A DNA stretch of 64,000 nucleotides from NCBI GenBank assembly GCA_037954325.1, contig JBBMNZ010000018.1:11670501-11734500 (forward strand), read 5' to 3'. The DNA is from Fistularia commersonii (Eukaryota > Chordata > Actinopteri > Syngnathiformes > Fistulariidae). Numbering within the stretch: the first letter of the stretch is position 1; each line of letters opens with the position of its first letter. Under the pieces are notes generated by a model. That model had not been told where the DNA came from. It searched no databases and worked only from the letters and a program-made list of their open reading frames with translations. The position numbers were made by a program, and so were the translations under genes. This document shows positions 1-11,947 of this stretch, one piece after another.

Positions 1-3000
1 AACATGTTTCAGACATTTGCTGCGTTGGCAGTGTATTTTGAGCCAGAGTATGTTTGCAACCGCTGGTCCGTCAGGAATAAGCCAGTGCTACTACAGCAAG
101 TCTTGAGTTTATATACACACGTTAATGAAACCAAATGACATCATGTTGTTGTGAAGCAAAAAAAAAAATATAGCAGAAAAAGCTGTACAGTCCTAGCAGC
201 TATTTAATTTTTGAAAATACTATGAGGTTTGAATACCTTCTTTGAGTAAAAACAACAAAATACGGACGGTCCTGTGGCGCGTCGCAACAAACAACAGACA
301 ACAAACACCTCATCGCACAATTGACGCTGCTTTACGCTCTTCTGAAAAACAATCGGGTGGCACTTCAGGTCATCAGTGAAAATTAGCTATTAGTAAATGG
401 ATGATTACCTCAAGAAATGTGAGAAAGATCTGTCCACTCGCATATCCTTTAGTGGTGCACAACTTCAATGTGTTATCGATTTGCAGTCCTGAAAATCTGA
501 CCTCCCCTGTAGCATAATAATGAGGGTGATGCTGTGGGGAGAGGACCATTTATCTGTGTCAACAACCTACGGTGGGAAATGCGCACCTCTTCCTTCCTTT
601 TCATTCCGCCTCAGACCATTTCAGAGGCCCTCTCAAATCTACACTGATTCACACTGACCTTAAAGACTTTGCGAAACCGAATCAATCGCTTCCAAGTGCC
701 CGAATCAAGTAACTGGCCTCATTTTTTATTTCTCCTACAGGAAAACACAAAATAATGCCATCATATTTAACCGCTGCCTGTCACAAAATCAAACGCTCCA
801 TCCAGCTCGGTTCGGCTTTTGAGAAACAATTCATCCCATCCGTTGCAAGCTGCAAATACTGAGACCGCTCAGTGTCCCTTGTTGACCGCGGCGCTTATCA
901 TTACATCAGACGTTCGGCTTATCGAATCAAAGCAGCTCACGACGACTCCGGCTAATCTGCAATAACGGTCCACCTGGAAACCCCTGCATTAACTACATAT
1001 TGTTAGAGATATGGCAACACATACCCGGTGATAAAGCCGAGAGAAAGAAAATATGAAATAGAAATGTTGTGTGCTGGGGAGATCATGTTTCCCCCCCTGC
1101 ATTAAATCTGCCAGGGACAAACAGAGAAGCCTTACATATTGTTAGTTAATCAATTCACGGTGAACACGTATGAGCCTAAAGAGTATCTGAAGGAGTATTT
1201 GACATTTTGTTTTCCAGTTGCATTGAATCAAAAAATTGAATATAGAAAAGGGCATCGCTTCAAAGTGCTTTAACTGCTATAATGTAAAGCCTGCGTATAA
1301 ACCTTCAAGAAAGTTAGCCACAAATTCTTATCTAAGGACTGCTTGTTATGCTGGGAAGAAATACAGTCCATTCACTGTATCTACAAAGTGTCCATCTAGC
1401 TGTTCTCCTGACCGGAGATAGGTCAGCATCCACACAGGTGCTTTATCTATGGCAGCCTGCCATGCACATATTCTCCCTTTCATTTATCACTGTCTAAACA
1501 GCTGACAGTTAGTGGAGTGAATATGGATCATCTCTGACAGTCAGATGAACCACTCCCAATGGCATTCTGTACATACTCACACACACACAAACACATACAC
1601 GCACACACGGGTTGACTAACGAGAGAAAAATGTGAAAAGAGCCATGGCCTGGAGGTCTGTCATTTTCACCCGGACCGTGACCTGGCAGCGGTCAGATGCA
1701 CACGCTAGAGAAAAATGTGATAAAAACAGACATCTTTCTGACTATGACACGTTAGTAACGTGTTAGCCGAGACAGGCGTTCACACAGCAGCGTGATCAGT
1801 CCAAACACAGTTATCATCAAAGTAGAATGTATAATCCCCAAATAACAGTCGAGTAAAAGCACTTTCGGCACCCGGAGTTGAATAGCAACGTGCAGCCATC
1901 TTTGCAAGCGTTCAGAATATGATGCAATCCTAACATTCATTCATTCATCTTATCCGTATTATCTTAGCGCATGGTGCTGGGTTCACCTAAGGCCGGCCCC
2001 GGCCAATCACAGGGCAACAAACCAACCGAGACAAGTAAACAATCCTTCACTACGTTTTTCAGAAACAAAGGGCCGTGATGAGACTAAAAGCAAGAAACCT
2101 TCTCGCTTTGAGCCAACCACCTATCGTCCTGACATCTTATGTAGAAAACCACTTCCGAGACAAGGGTATAGAAACATACCGCTATGAGATCAAGTTTTAA
2201 AGCAGTTACTTTTTTCAATTGATTTAATTCCCGGGAACACAGATCTGGATGGGCAACAGTTGTGAAAAAGAAGCAGGAGGTGCAATGGCCAATGGCAACA
2301 CCGACTGAAAGATATGCTTCCTCCATCAGCTCCTCTGTTTCCGAGCTTTCAAAAAAAGAGTCAAAAAAGCCCGTTCGGCTAGAAGGCATTTTGTGTCCCC
2401 AGGAGTAAACCAGGATAGTAAGGGAAAAAAAAATGAAATGTAACACCCCTAGCATTTTTGACCTAGACCTGCTGAACCTGCCAAAAAAAACAAAAAAAAC
2501 AAAAAACACCAACAAGTGCAGAATCCTCACGGTCCTCCTGGAGGCCGGACAGAAACCGTGCAGCCGGGTGACAGCTGGATGAGCAGCGTGACAAAGCCTA
2601 ATTGTTGCGGGTGCCCGTGCAAACATTTTTGTCGGTGCCCTTAAACACAAGCGTACAGTGTTGTGCATGGACACAGGCACGGCTATAGGGGGGGAGGTTC
2701 GAGAGACGGGCAGTAAGAGACGTTGCCTGGTCTCTAACAACAGAAAAATACAACTCCCAGCTCTATCATGGAGAAAGAAAGCTCCATCTGGAGTCTTACA
2801 TTGTGTTGCTATCACTTCCCTCCTTTTTCCATTACATATTGTATAATATGCATTAATATTTCATAAAAATGTACACCTATCATTATTCGAATTGAGTTTC
2901 AAGTTTGGTAGGATGTAAATACTGTGTGGTGTGACTGAGAGAAATCTTTGCTTGTGAGCTTAGACTCCATGAGGTAAATTGTAGGCCATATTTTCTTACT

Positions 3001-5300
3001 TGAACACGGGGCCCCTGGTGTCCTGGTGCACCTTTTAACATCATGGACCGCAGATAAAACCTCCCCTTTCCAAGCTTCCTGTTTCACCACGCCGTCCCTG
3101 CTATTCACCCCACCGACTGAGGTCTGAGCCAGGATTAACCATCGACTTTACAAGTGAAGCATCTCTTCGTAATTTATGCGTAAATGTCTATTTTTACATG
3201 ACTATGACAACCTCAGATTTACATTCATTTGTATCTCATCATATAACATACAAAAGCCTGCAAAACATCGAATATTCTGACTCCTGCCTCTGAAACCACA
3301 GCAGAACTTGAATGATTTGTTTTCACGCTCAAAAGGCTGTTGTGTCGACTGTAAACGTTGCATCAGGTTGCCCACTTCCCGGTAAATGCATTTTATAGCC
3401 ATTATTTGGTGAAGCTCTGGAGAGGCACCGAGCGCAGTCGTCTATATGTCAACCAACAGCACAGCTACTGATATATCAGGCCAATAGAGAACCATGTTAG
3501 GCGTTATGAATTTTAAAAATTATTTACCCAAACTGCAGGTAGATAAAATCTAAAGCAGAAAAAAATAAACAATTTAAGCAATAAACCAAGAACAGGAAGT
3601 CACGGATGACTTGCGTGGCTTGACACTCACAAACAAACAGTCAAGACACAATCAACCCATACAAATGACTCACGTGCAAGTGATTTTTAGTAACGACAAT
3701 AATGAAGCAGGAACACGCGCGGCGCTGAACAGGACAGATAAACAAATCACTGATAACGAATTGGACTTCATGATTTTCCATCTGAGCAGCTGACGGTTTG
3801 CAATCATCCGTTCGAACACGATCCATCGTAGCCTAGATTAAAACGTCCAATATCCACTATCTTCATTCACATCACACTCATTTCAATCATCATCACACTT
3901 TCTTTCGTGCCACCGGCCTAGGTGAGGTCCCCGGTCGCATAATCACCTCCTAGCTTGTTGGCGGCAAAGGAACATTTCAAGATATGAAGGATCGATATTG
4001 AGAACGAGAATTATGGGTCCATATGGTCGGCGCAGGAGCGGCTACATCTGTGCATCATGGGGTAATTGCTGCGTTTGATGGGAAAGTGCTTTTTGTAGTG
4101 CACGAAGAATGGGACACTTTCAGGTACATTGCAAAAGAAGAGTGAGCCACCTGGTGATCTCCAGTGAGTGAAAAACCATCTACTCGGCATGGGAGCAGTC
4201 TTTATGCACACTTACTGGATTTAGACGGGGCTCATTCGGGTCCTAAAAACGAGCCGGTAACAACCATGACTGACAAATTTGCAGGCAACCCAGGGTTGAG
4301 CTCCAGTGGTGCATTGCTGTTGTTAGAAAGCAGGCGGTGAGGATGATTGGTTCTGCTGGGGCAGGTGGAGCGTTTGGTAGTGCACGGGTTATCCTCCAGT
4401 GTTTAATAGAGTCATGCTTTGGCAATTGTGAAGAGGGGGGCGATAATTGAGCTAATTATGTAGATTAATACCACTAACGTAAGCATAATCATGGAAATTC
4501 ACTTAACTGGATTTGTAAGAGTGCTACATGTTCATTGTGTTCAATCGGGGAGTTGAAGACGTGCACCGTTGGCCCAGTTTCGAGCACGCCGTGAGTTCAG
4601 TGAAGACATCGGAGACCGAAGGGGAAGTCGTTAAAGTCTTTCTGATATGTTAGTGTGAACAAGAACTCACCCTGCACTTTATCGGGTACTCGTTGGTGGT
4701 TGGACCTGACCTTTCACCATTTGGACCACCTGAAATCTTCTTGGTATGGATTTGACGCCGTCCTACGAACAGTCCAGTGAGATTATACACGATGGCAGAG
4801 TCGTGACAATCCGACGATTTTTTTCTACTTACATTCAAGAGATGTTCCTCTGACCGGCTGTATAGAGAGCCGATGTCAACGGCTATGAATTAATCGTTTG
4901 GTACCAAGTCCAAGTGAAATGTTTATCGTTAATGGAAAACTCATTAATGTACAGTACAGGAGTAATAGACAAATGGAGTCTGAACATTACGCTGGGGACT
5001 TGTGATTGTTATTGCCATTTAAAAGAGAGGAATATTCAGTCAGCCATCATAAACTTTATCCTAATTGCACACAGCAAGATGATTAACAACAATCGAATAC
5101 AAATTCCTGGTAAAGCTGTTCTCCGTTGAGAGTATAAGAGTCTTTCTTAGCCAGGGCTGCTCCTCGGATAACACTCCATCATCTTGAATTAATCTGCAGT
5201 CATGAGTACAGCTTCGCTTTTCGAGAAAGACGGCTGCCGCATAGGAGTACTGCAAGTAGTAACATGTTTGTGACACAAACACAATCGTGGATACAAATAA
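1..5300. other. Gene-free stretch
   Basis: AT-rich unique DNA. An imperfect CA repeat lies at about 1574-1609. A short degenerate teleost repeat with the CATTCATTCATCTTATCC start lies at 1935-2015. A minus-strand ORF of 243 codons (2084-2815) has no recognisable family. No exon was recognised. Confidence 0.5.
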
Positions 5301-5311
5301 GTTTCCATGCA

Positions 5312-5575
5312 TTCACTATTTGTACCGCTTTTTCTGCGCTCAAGATCGCAGAGCCTTTCCCAGCTGTCCTCAGCCAAAGGGCGGAGCCCACCGTCAAACC
5401 GCTTGCCAATAAATCACAAGGCCACATATAGAGACATACAACCATTTACATTCCCATTCACCAGGCTAGGCAATGTCAGGTCTCCAATGAACCTACTGAA
5501 TCTTTCTGGACTGCGGCAGGAGACCAAAGGAAACCCATGCGGACATGGAAATAACATGCAAACATGCATTGAATC
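5312..5575 (+). repeat. Degenerate copy of a widespread teleost interspersed repeat
   Basis: It contains the familiar order: accgctt...cagctgtcctc, then acatacaaccatttacattccc, then a 'gcaggagaccaaaggaaac' segment and 'acatggaaataacatgcaaac'. In full copies known from many teleosts this order continues to a 'cgaacc' end. It is strongly diverged and has no coding potential. Confidence 0.6.
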
Positions 5576-6365
5576 TGGATCATTCTGTATGAAGACTGCA
5601 AAACATGATGCTTGCAACTAAAATAGCACTTGACGAATAACACTGGTGTTGAAAAGACAACAAATTAACCTATTTTTAGTCTGAATATGTCAACTGATAA
5701 GAAACCTTCTCAGAAAAGATTATAGACTTGTCTAATCTGTTTGTTTTGTTGAGTGACAGTACAGAGTTTGACAGAAGGACAGTTTTATTTTCGTCCTCAC
5801 CTCCCCATTTAAGGGATCGAGGGTCAAGTGGAGACGGATTGTTGAAGCAGAAGGGCGGGGAGGAGGTGCTTATTAATGTTGGGATGTCAGAATCTGCAAA
5901 ATGCAAAAAGAATCCGGCCGGAAACTGAAATAGAAACTGAGTTCGTTATGTAAAACTGATAACAACATGTGAAGTTAACAGAGGGCTCGGACAAGGCGGG
6001 TGGGGAAACAATGGGAGTAAATGCGGAGGGCAAAAACAAATTCTTGACAGCGCCAAAATACAAGCTCAGCTAATTTCGCAATACAAGACGCGAGAGAAGG
6101 TAGGGAGGTGAGAGACACACTAGAAAACAGGAAGCCTTGACAAGGACTGATTGTGCGACACAGGTGAACTACATCAGAACAGGAGAGGCGGTCACCTGGG
6201 AGGGAAACCAAACAAAGGATGGATGTCCCTTCACAAAGTCATAAATGAACATGGACTTATAGCGGGGAATACACTGACATAAAACTGAGCCTGGCACTTT
6301 CTGAAAATACATGCAAAACAAATTAGGCTATAAACCAAACCTGAAAACAACCTTGAAATTAATTT

Positions 6366-6570
6366 ATTCATGATCTATACCACTTTTCCTGCAATTTGTG
6401 GGTTTGCAGTGGGGCTAGAGGCTATTCCAGCTGTCGTCGGGCAAAAAGCGGGGTTCAAGGGTCACCCTGAGCCGTCGCCAGTTGATCACACGGCCTCATG
6501 GAGAGACACACAACCATTCACCCTCTCATTCACATATCGACTGCAAATCGAAAAGCAAGCCCCGGTAGGC
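6366..6570 (+). repeat. Degenerate copy of the same teleost interspersed repeat
   Basis: Begins 'ttcatgatctataccac' and continues through 'ttccagctgtcgtcgggc', 'agttgatcacacggcc' and 'acaaccattcaccctctc'. Only the first half of the repeat remains. Confidence 0.6.
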
Positions 6571-7744
6571 ACGATATGTTCGATGAATGCGTGTGAATAC
6601 TACATTCAGAAAAACAAAAACACCACAGTATCATCCTTTTACCCTGCAGGTACCTGCAGATATCATCATCGTAATCATCATCGTCCTCACATTTAGCTGG
6701 AGGGTTGTACAATCCACGCACAATCTCAGCTCATTTTCAAAAACAATCCGAACAGAAAAATGTAGTAAGACTACTTGTATTCTATTTCTTTTGCAATCGG
6801 TGTCCAACTCTGCTCGGGACCTCCCCGGCGTAACTGTACATGACGAGGCTTTTTCTTACAACGCGGCTCGTACTACTTCGCAGATGCTCAAAGGGACGGT
6901 AATGGTAGTCGGTTAATGCACAATGCTGGACACTCCAATCCATCAAGTGATCAGAAACACAATGAGATCATGAATCTTCCTTTACTCGTCTTGTCCATAC
7001 TTTGCAAAAGGGCCTCGCAAACATAATATCATAGTTGCTCACCCAGGCAGTTTTTTTTATCTTTGGAATATAATATTGGAGTTTATTTACTTTCATCTGA
7101 CAAACTCCCCCATCACTCTACTTGATGGTTGCCTGAGGAGACCATCGGTTAAGAGAGAAAAGGTCTTGATGGCTTCGAAAGTTCAAATCAGTGTGATGAT
7201 AGTGGTCATCGGTGGGGAACAGAAAAGTTAAAAACAGGGGAAAACTTTATTTTTTAAAAACTGTAAAGCCCTTGATTTGTTCAAGTATTTCATAATGAAG
7301 TATTTCAATACAGTCTAAGTTCATTTTAATTTAGAGCTGGGTAACAACCCACGCCGATCGCACAAAAAGCCTCCGTGGAGGTGTAAGTTTCAGCCCACAG
7401 TTTTGCCTTTTTTTTATTCATTGCAAAGCAGAAAATGAAAAATGTAGACGCACGGAAGAAAGAAAACAAAGTGTGACAATGTCTGCACTTTGGCCTGCAT
7501 TTGGTACATAAAGAAAGTTTCTCTGCAATAATACTTTAAATTGATTACCACACCAAATGGGTCTTTTGGATCATCTCTAGGAATTTGACCGTAAAGCTGT
7601 ATGGCTAGCAGCTATAAACATTAAGGGACTTAGCTATCCCATAATGCACGGGCCACAGGAAACTGATTTTCGAGACGCCGGGTATCCATCAATAGGAAAA
7701 TGGTCTTTTAAATTAGATTCCTGCTTGATCGCGCCGTAATTTTT

Positions 7745-8040
7745 ATAGTCAAGTCAACTCAAGTTCGATTTTATTTATATGGCACCAAATCCCAACACAG
7801 CTGTCTCATGACACTTTGCATGTGGAGCAGCTCCGGACAAAACTCTTTCAAAAGATTTACAAAAACCCGACAGTCCCCCGTAAGCAAGCGCAAACACTGC
7901 CTTTTACCGCTGCAGAAACCCAGGACAGATCCCACAGCTCAATGTGGCGGCGTTCTGTCTCGACCCGTTGGCGTAGAAAGAGTGAAAGCGTTGGACAGAG
8001 AGATAGGAAGCAAGTATTTTATTCGCAACCTGTTGTGTAA
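7745..8040 (+). repeat. Teleost repeat with 'TTTATTTATATGGCACCAAATC' type start
   Basis: The order 'gattttatttatatggc', 'cacagctgtctcatgacac', 'gtggagcagctccgga', 'gtaagcaagcgcaaacactg', then 'tctcgacccgttggcg' is that of a repeat common in percomorph fish. The reading orientation matches the copy at 37448 and is opposite to the one at 34180. Confidence 0.6.
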
Positions 8041-9234
8041 CGAAATATATCCGCCCTTGTTCTGAATCCCCCTCGCTCCTCTCTGACATGGAGGATGGAG
8101 ACATGTTTTAAAGCTTTCCATTTCACGCGAGACCTCCGGAACACGAGTCGCGCCCCAGGATTATCGAGGGTTGTCACGGAGACAGTGGCTCCATGTGAAA
8201 GTCTTGAAAACTTAAAGGCCGCGCTCTGTATGGGATCAACTGGACCTCCCAGAGGAAATTTGAGATTCCCGAAGACCACAAGATGTTACATGTGCACGTG
8301 CGCAGTAAACTAGATCATTGCCTTCATGAAAAATGAAGGCCGGGTTTTTTACAAGACTAAATACTCGTTGTAAATGAATGCATTTACAGTCTTCAAGGAG
8401 GAATCTCGAATTCTGGACCTCGAAAGGGTCGAGCCTCTTTTGTAATTTGCCGAGAGTCGTGTTTTCCTCTATTTTCTTTAACGCTATCTTTAATTTGAAT
8501 TTGAGTAAAAGCCGTGAGCAGCATTCATAAAGGCATTTCTGTATTCTCTATTTCTCCAGAAGAAAAGTCCATTAAATGTGGCTGAATATTACAGTGTGGG
8601 GCTGCAAAATGCACCCCGGTAAGAGCAGACTTTGATCCCCGCAAAGGAAAAAGACAAATTGGTCTTCCTACGGCGTCTTAGCGGCAAGTTTACTTTGTAC
8701 CTTTGTGCAAAACACAGCGAGCATCATTTATACAACCCATAACGAGACTTAGTTACTATCGATTAACATAAACCAGTATGACAGAGAAAATATCAGTTGT
8801 GCTTGGAACTGTACTTGGAACCGATTTTGCATAATTGCGATCTGTCGCCGATCAATACCGGCCTATGGGGGCTTGAATTACAATGTGATTACAAATTCAT
8901 AAATGGTGTCCATGCAAAAAGAAAGTACAAATGAGTAGGAAATAACAGCGCTGCTCATTTCCTCCAAAGCAGAAAGAACATTTGCTGGGTAAACATTTCA
9001 GTGGAACCACATCACGGACGCTGCATGTCAGCGATGCAATTCATGCACGTCACGAGGAGCATTCGGAGAAGCATTTCTCTGGTCTGTCACTCATACGTCT
9101 CACGCGAGAGAAGTGCTTCGAGTGTGTCATTTGTCAGTCTATGCAGAGTACAGTGGATGACATGAATCACAAGGCGACCGCTCCCTCCCCTCTCCTTTTT
9201 GAAAGGATCTCGTCAAATTGCTCGCTACAAACAT

Positions 9235-9480
9235 TCATGCATTCATTCATTATCTATACCACTGCGCTCAGGCCACGGCAGCCGATCTCATCGGTTGTTA
9301 GACGGTTGTAAATCGATCGTATGGAGACATACAAGCATTCGTTACCTCATTCACAAGTCATGTTGTGATATACAACCATTTGCTCTCTCTGTATGGACGC
9401 GTACGATTCACTCTCTCGTTCACACGTCATATAGAGACATAAAACCATTCTCTCCAGTAGGGACGTGCAGTCAGGGGAGG
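9235..9480 (+). repeat. Teleost repeat copy with expanded 40-bp units
   Basis: Starts 'cattcattatctatacc' and then holds three to four imperfect copies of an approximately 40-bp unit with the core 'gagacatacaaccattc...ctctcattcacacgtcat'. It is joined to a third segment starting 'agtagggacgtgcag'. Confidence 0.6.
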
Positions 9481-9894
9481 CAGGAGAAGCCTTGCCTCAC
9501 TTGGAAGGAAAAAAAAAAAAGAATCAAATGGTTGTATTTATAAGTGATTTGCACTTCAAAGTATTTTTCACTAAACTTCACCAATATTTAGATTATTTAC
9601 TGAGCACATTTATTGTTCGACTGAGAAGAGACGTGTGGTGAGGCCGCGGACTGTTGAGCCTCAACGTAGACCGCGCAATGACGGCTTACGCTCTGCAATA
9701 CTCTCTGTATGTCGCTATTAAAATGTTTATACATGCTGCACTTTTGTTTTTTCATCGACAGCTGTGCGTGTGTTACTAGTTTCTTGTGCTGAGCAATCAT
9801 AAAACGAATGTGAAGAGCCACTAAGTGAGGCACGCAGTTCTCCTGCCTCATGGAAGGCATGCCTCACCGGCCATGAACTTCACTGTACGTCACA

Positions 9895-9974
9895 GATATA
9901 AAACCATTCGCTCTCTCTTCGACATGTCATATAGACGCATACGATTCACACTCTCATTCACGCATAATATAGAG
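9895..9974 (+). repeat. 40-bp repeat array, left of a hAT insertion
   Basis: Two units of the 'accattcgctctctc...cattcac...catatagagacata' repeat. The array resumes at 10612 after the inserted hAT element. Confidence 0.6.
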
Positions 9975-10611
9975 CAGGGGTGTCAGACTCGCGGCCCACT
10001 TGCGGCCCTCGTAACAATATTTTGTGGCCCCCTGTCAGAAATCAAATCTTTGTGTTAGTGCGGCCCCACGTTTCTTCTCACATGCATCTGGGGGTTAAAA
10101 AAAAAAAACAGGCAAGGAAAAAGAATTAAAAAGTAACTTTGCAATATATTTTTTGCTTCAAAATTTGAAAACAAACTGATTTTTTGATGAAAAAATGTCT
10201 AGTGACACTGTTGAAATGATCTTTTCTTAACTTAAAAAAAACGGGCCAGAATAACCGCCATTAGCCTTGTAAACATTATAACTGCCCGATACATGCTACA
10301 AATAAATTTTCTAATAAATTCTAGTGGCTAATTTTCCCACAGTGACAAGATTTAACTCAACAACATTTTTAGGGTGCAATTTCATCAATTCTTTTTTAAT
10401 ATCCATTTTTAATATTAATTTGTCATGTATTTTTTAGATTTTTTTACATATAAAGATTTTTATAATTTACCTGTTTACCTCCGTTACATAAAAACAAAGG
10501 AAAAATTTGGACTTAGTGCTACGTCTGGGTAATGATTTTACTGGATCGGCCCCTTTGACATCAAATTAGGTCGTATGTGGCCCTCAGACCAAAACGAGCT
10601 TGACACCCCTG
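9975..10611. mobile_element. hAT-like nonautonomous element, 637 bp
   Basis: Begins CAGGGGTGTCAGACTCGCGG and ends GAGCTTGACACCCCTG, inverted termini typical of hAT elements. The interior is AT-rich and noncoding and is shared with the copy at 16863-17568 (for example 'acaggcaaggaaaaa' and 'aaaaagtaactttgc'). A clean 8-bp target duplication is not visible (left ATATAGAG, right AAACATTT). Confidence 0.75.
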
Positions 10612-10800
10612 AAACATTTACTAATCACATACTGTAGAGACATACTAGCGTTCACTATCTCATTCACAAGTCTAGGCAGTTGGTTTAAAATAAACATGTT
10701 TTTGGACCGTAGAGGGAAACCCTTGCACGGGTAGAACTCACAGACTCCACGCACAAAGACACCCTGTCAGAATTGAACCATACACCTCCTTGTTGCAAGT
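10612..10800 (+). repeat. Continuation of the 40-bp/teleost repeat after the hAT insertion
   Basis: Contains 'catactgtagagacata', then the second half of the interspersed repeat ('gtttttggaccgtagaggga', 'cgggtagaactcacagactc', 'agaattgaaccatacacc'). Confidence 0.6.
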
Positions 10801-11409
10801 GGAAGTGCCACCATGCCACATCTAAATAAAACCACATAGAGCTCCCCTTGCTCAGTTGATATTCCAGTTTAGCTTCAGACTTGTGCGTTTTCTGCTGGAT
10901 CACAATGGATATTTCTTCCTGGGGAGCCGTTCAGGAACCATTATTGTTCAGGGAGTTTCTCGTGACACTTAGCCTGGTGAACATGGTGTGGCCAGCTGCT
11001 GTCCTCTCAGATGATGAGTATCTCCTGCTGCTGTGCTAAAAGTGAGGTCCAGGGCAGTTGTAATTGAAAATCGCAGCTGAAAAGTGCAGCACTTCAGTTG
11101 CACTTATCCGTCAATTGTATTTAATTCACTTTCAGTTGAACTAAAATTCAAAATGACCGATGGAAAATACCTCCCTTCTCAGCAGGTAAATGAGCCACCG
11201 AAAAAGTAATGTGACAGCGAGAAAAAATGAAGAATTGAGGGTCTGGAAAAGCGCATGTTAAAAGTTCTATGTAAAAAAAAAAATTTAACTTAAAAAATAA
11301 CAATTATGGTTGGATATTAACACTCTTGTTCAAGATTGCTTTCTGAAAAGAAATGATACTCGCGGTATATATGGTCTACACTTTGGCCTTTTCACTGCGC
11401 TTTAAAAAA

Positions 11410-11600
11410 GAAAGCATTCAACCATTCACACGCCGATGGTGGCTGAGCTGCCGTGCAAGGCGCTGACAAGGTCATCGGGAGCACCTTCGTATTCACCGTC
11501 TTGCCAAAAAAAACTACGACACGCAGGCGGGAGTCGCCTGGAATCGAACCATCAACCTTCTAACCACCGGGACGCCCGCGAAGGCAATCGAAAAGCGAAA
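11410..11600 (+). repeat. Degenerate teleost interspersed repeat
   Basis: Fragments such as 'caaccattcacacgccgatgg', 'ggagtcgcctggaatcgaacc' and 'caaccttctaaccaccggg' correspond to the end of the common repeat. The tRNA-like 'ggaatcgaacc' string belongs to this repeat and is not a tRNA gene. Confidence 0.5.
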
Positions 11601-11916
11601 AAGTGTCTTAAACATAGGTAAGAAAGAGCTAAAATGATGATAAAATAAAACTGGACGGGGAGGACAATGGCCATAATAAGTATGACATATATCAAATAAT
11701 TAGATTTAATGTATGCTGGGATGGCCCGAAGTTCATTATTCCGGGCCCGTCGGGGTGCTATTCAAAAAAAGAAAATATTAGCTTTGCTTTCGCTGGGTTC
11801 TCTTTTTAATGCGACCTGAAGTTCAGCGTTTGCTCCTAGTTATGAAAAAAAAGTATATTCATGCAATTGTGAAAAATGATTTGCTGGCAGACAAAACACG
11901 CAGATTCTCCAAAGTC

Positions 11917-11947
<31 letters not shown>

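Larger units (their letters stand above)
5576..9234. other. Mostly gene-free stretch between repeats
   Basis: No gene recognised. It includes the two repeats listed at 6366 and 7745, and otherwise AT-rich unique sequence. Short ORFs here have no family resemblance and no splice-site context. Confidence 0.5.

Noticed and set aside
11535..11560. A tRNA-like 'ggaatcgaacc' string, repeated elsewhere
   Set aside because: It belongs to the end of the widespread teleost repeat; no acceptor stem or anticodon arm can be formed around it.
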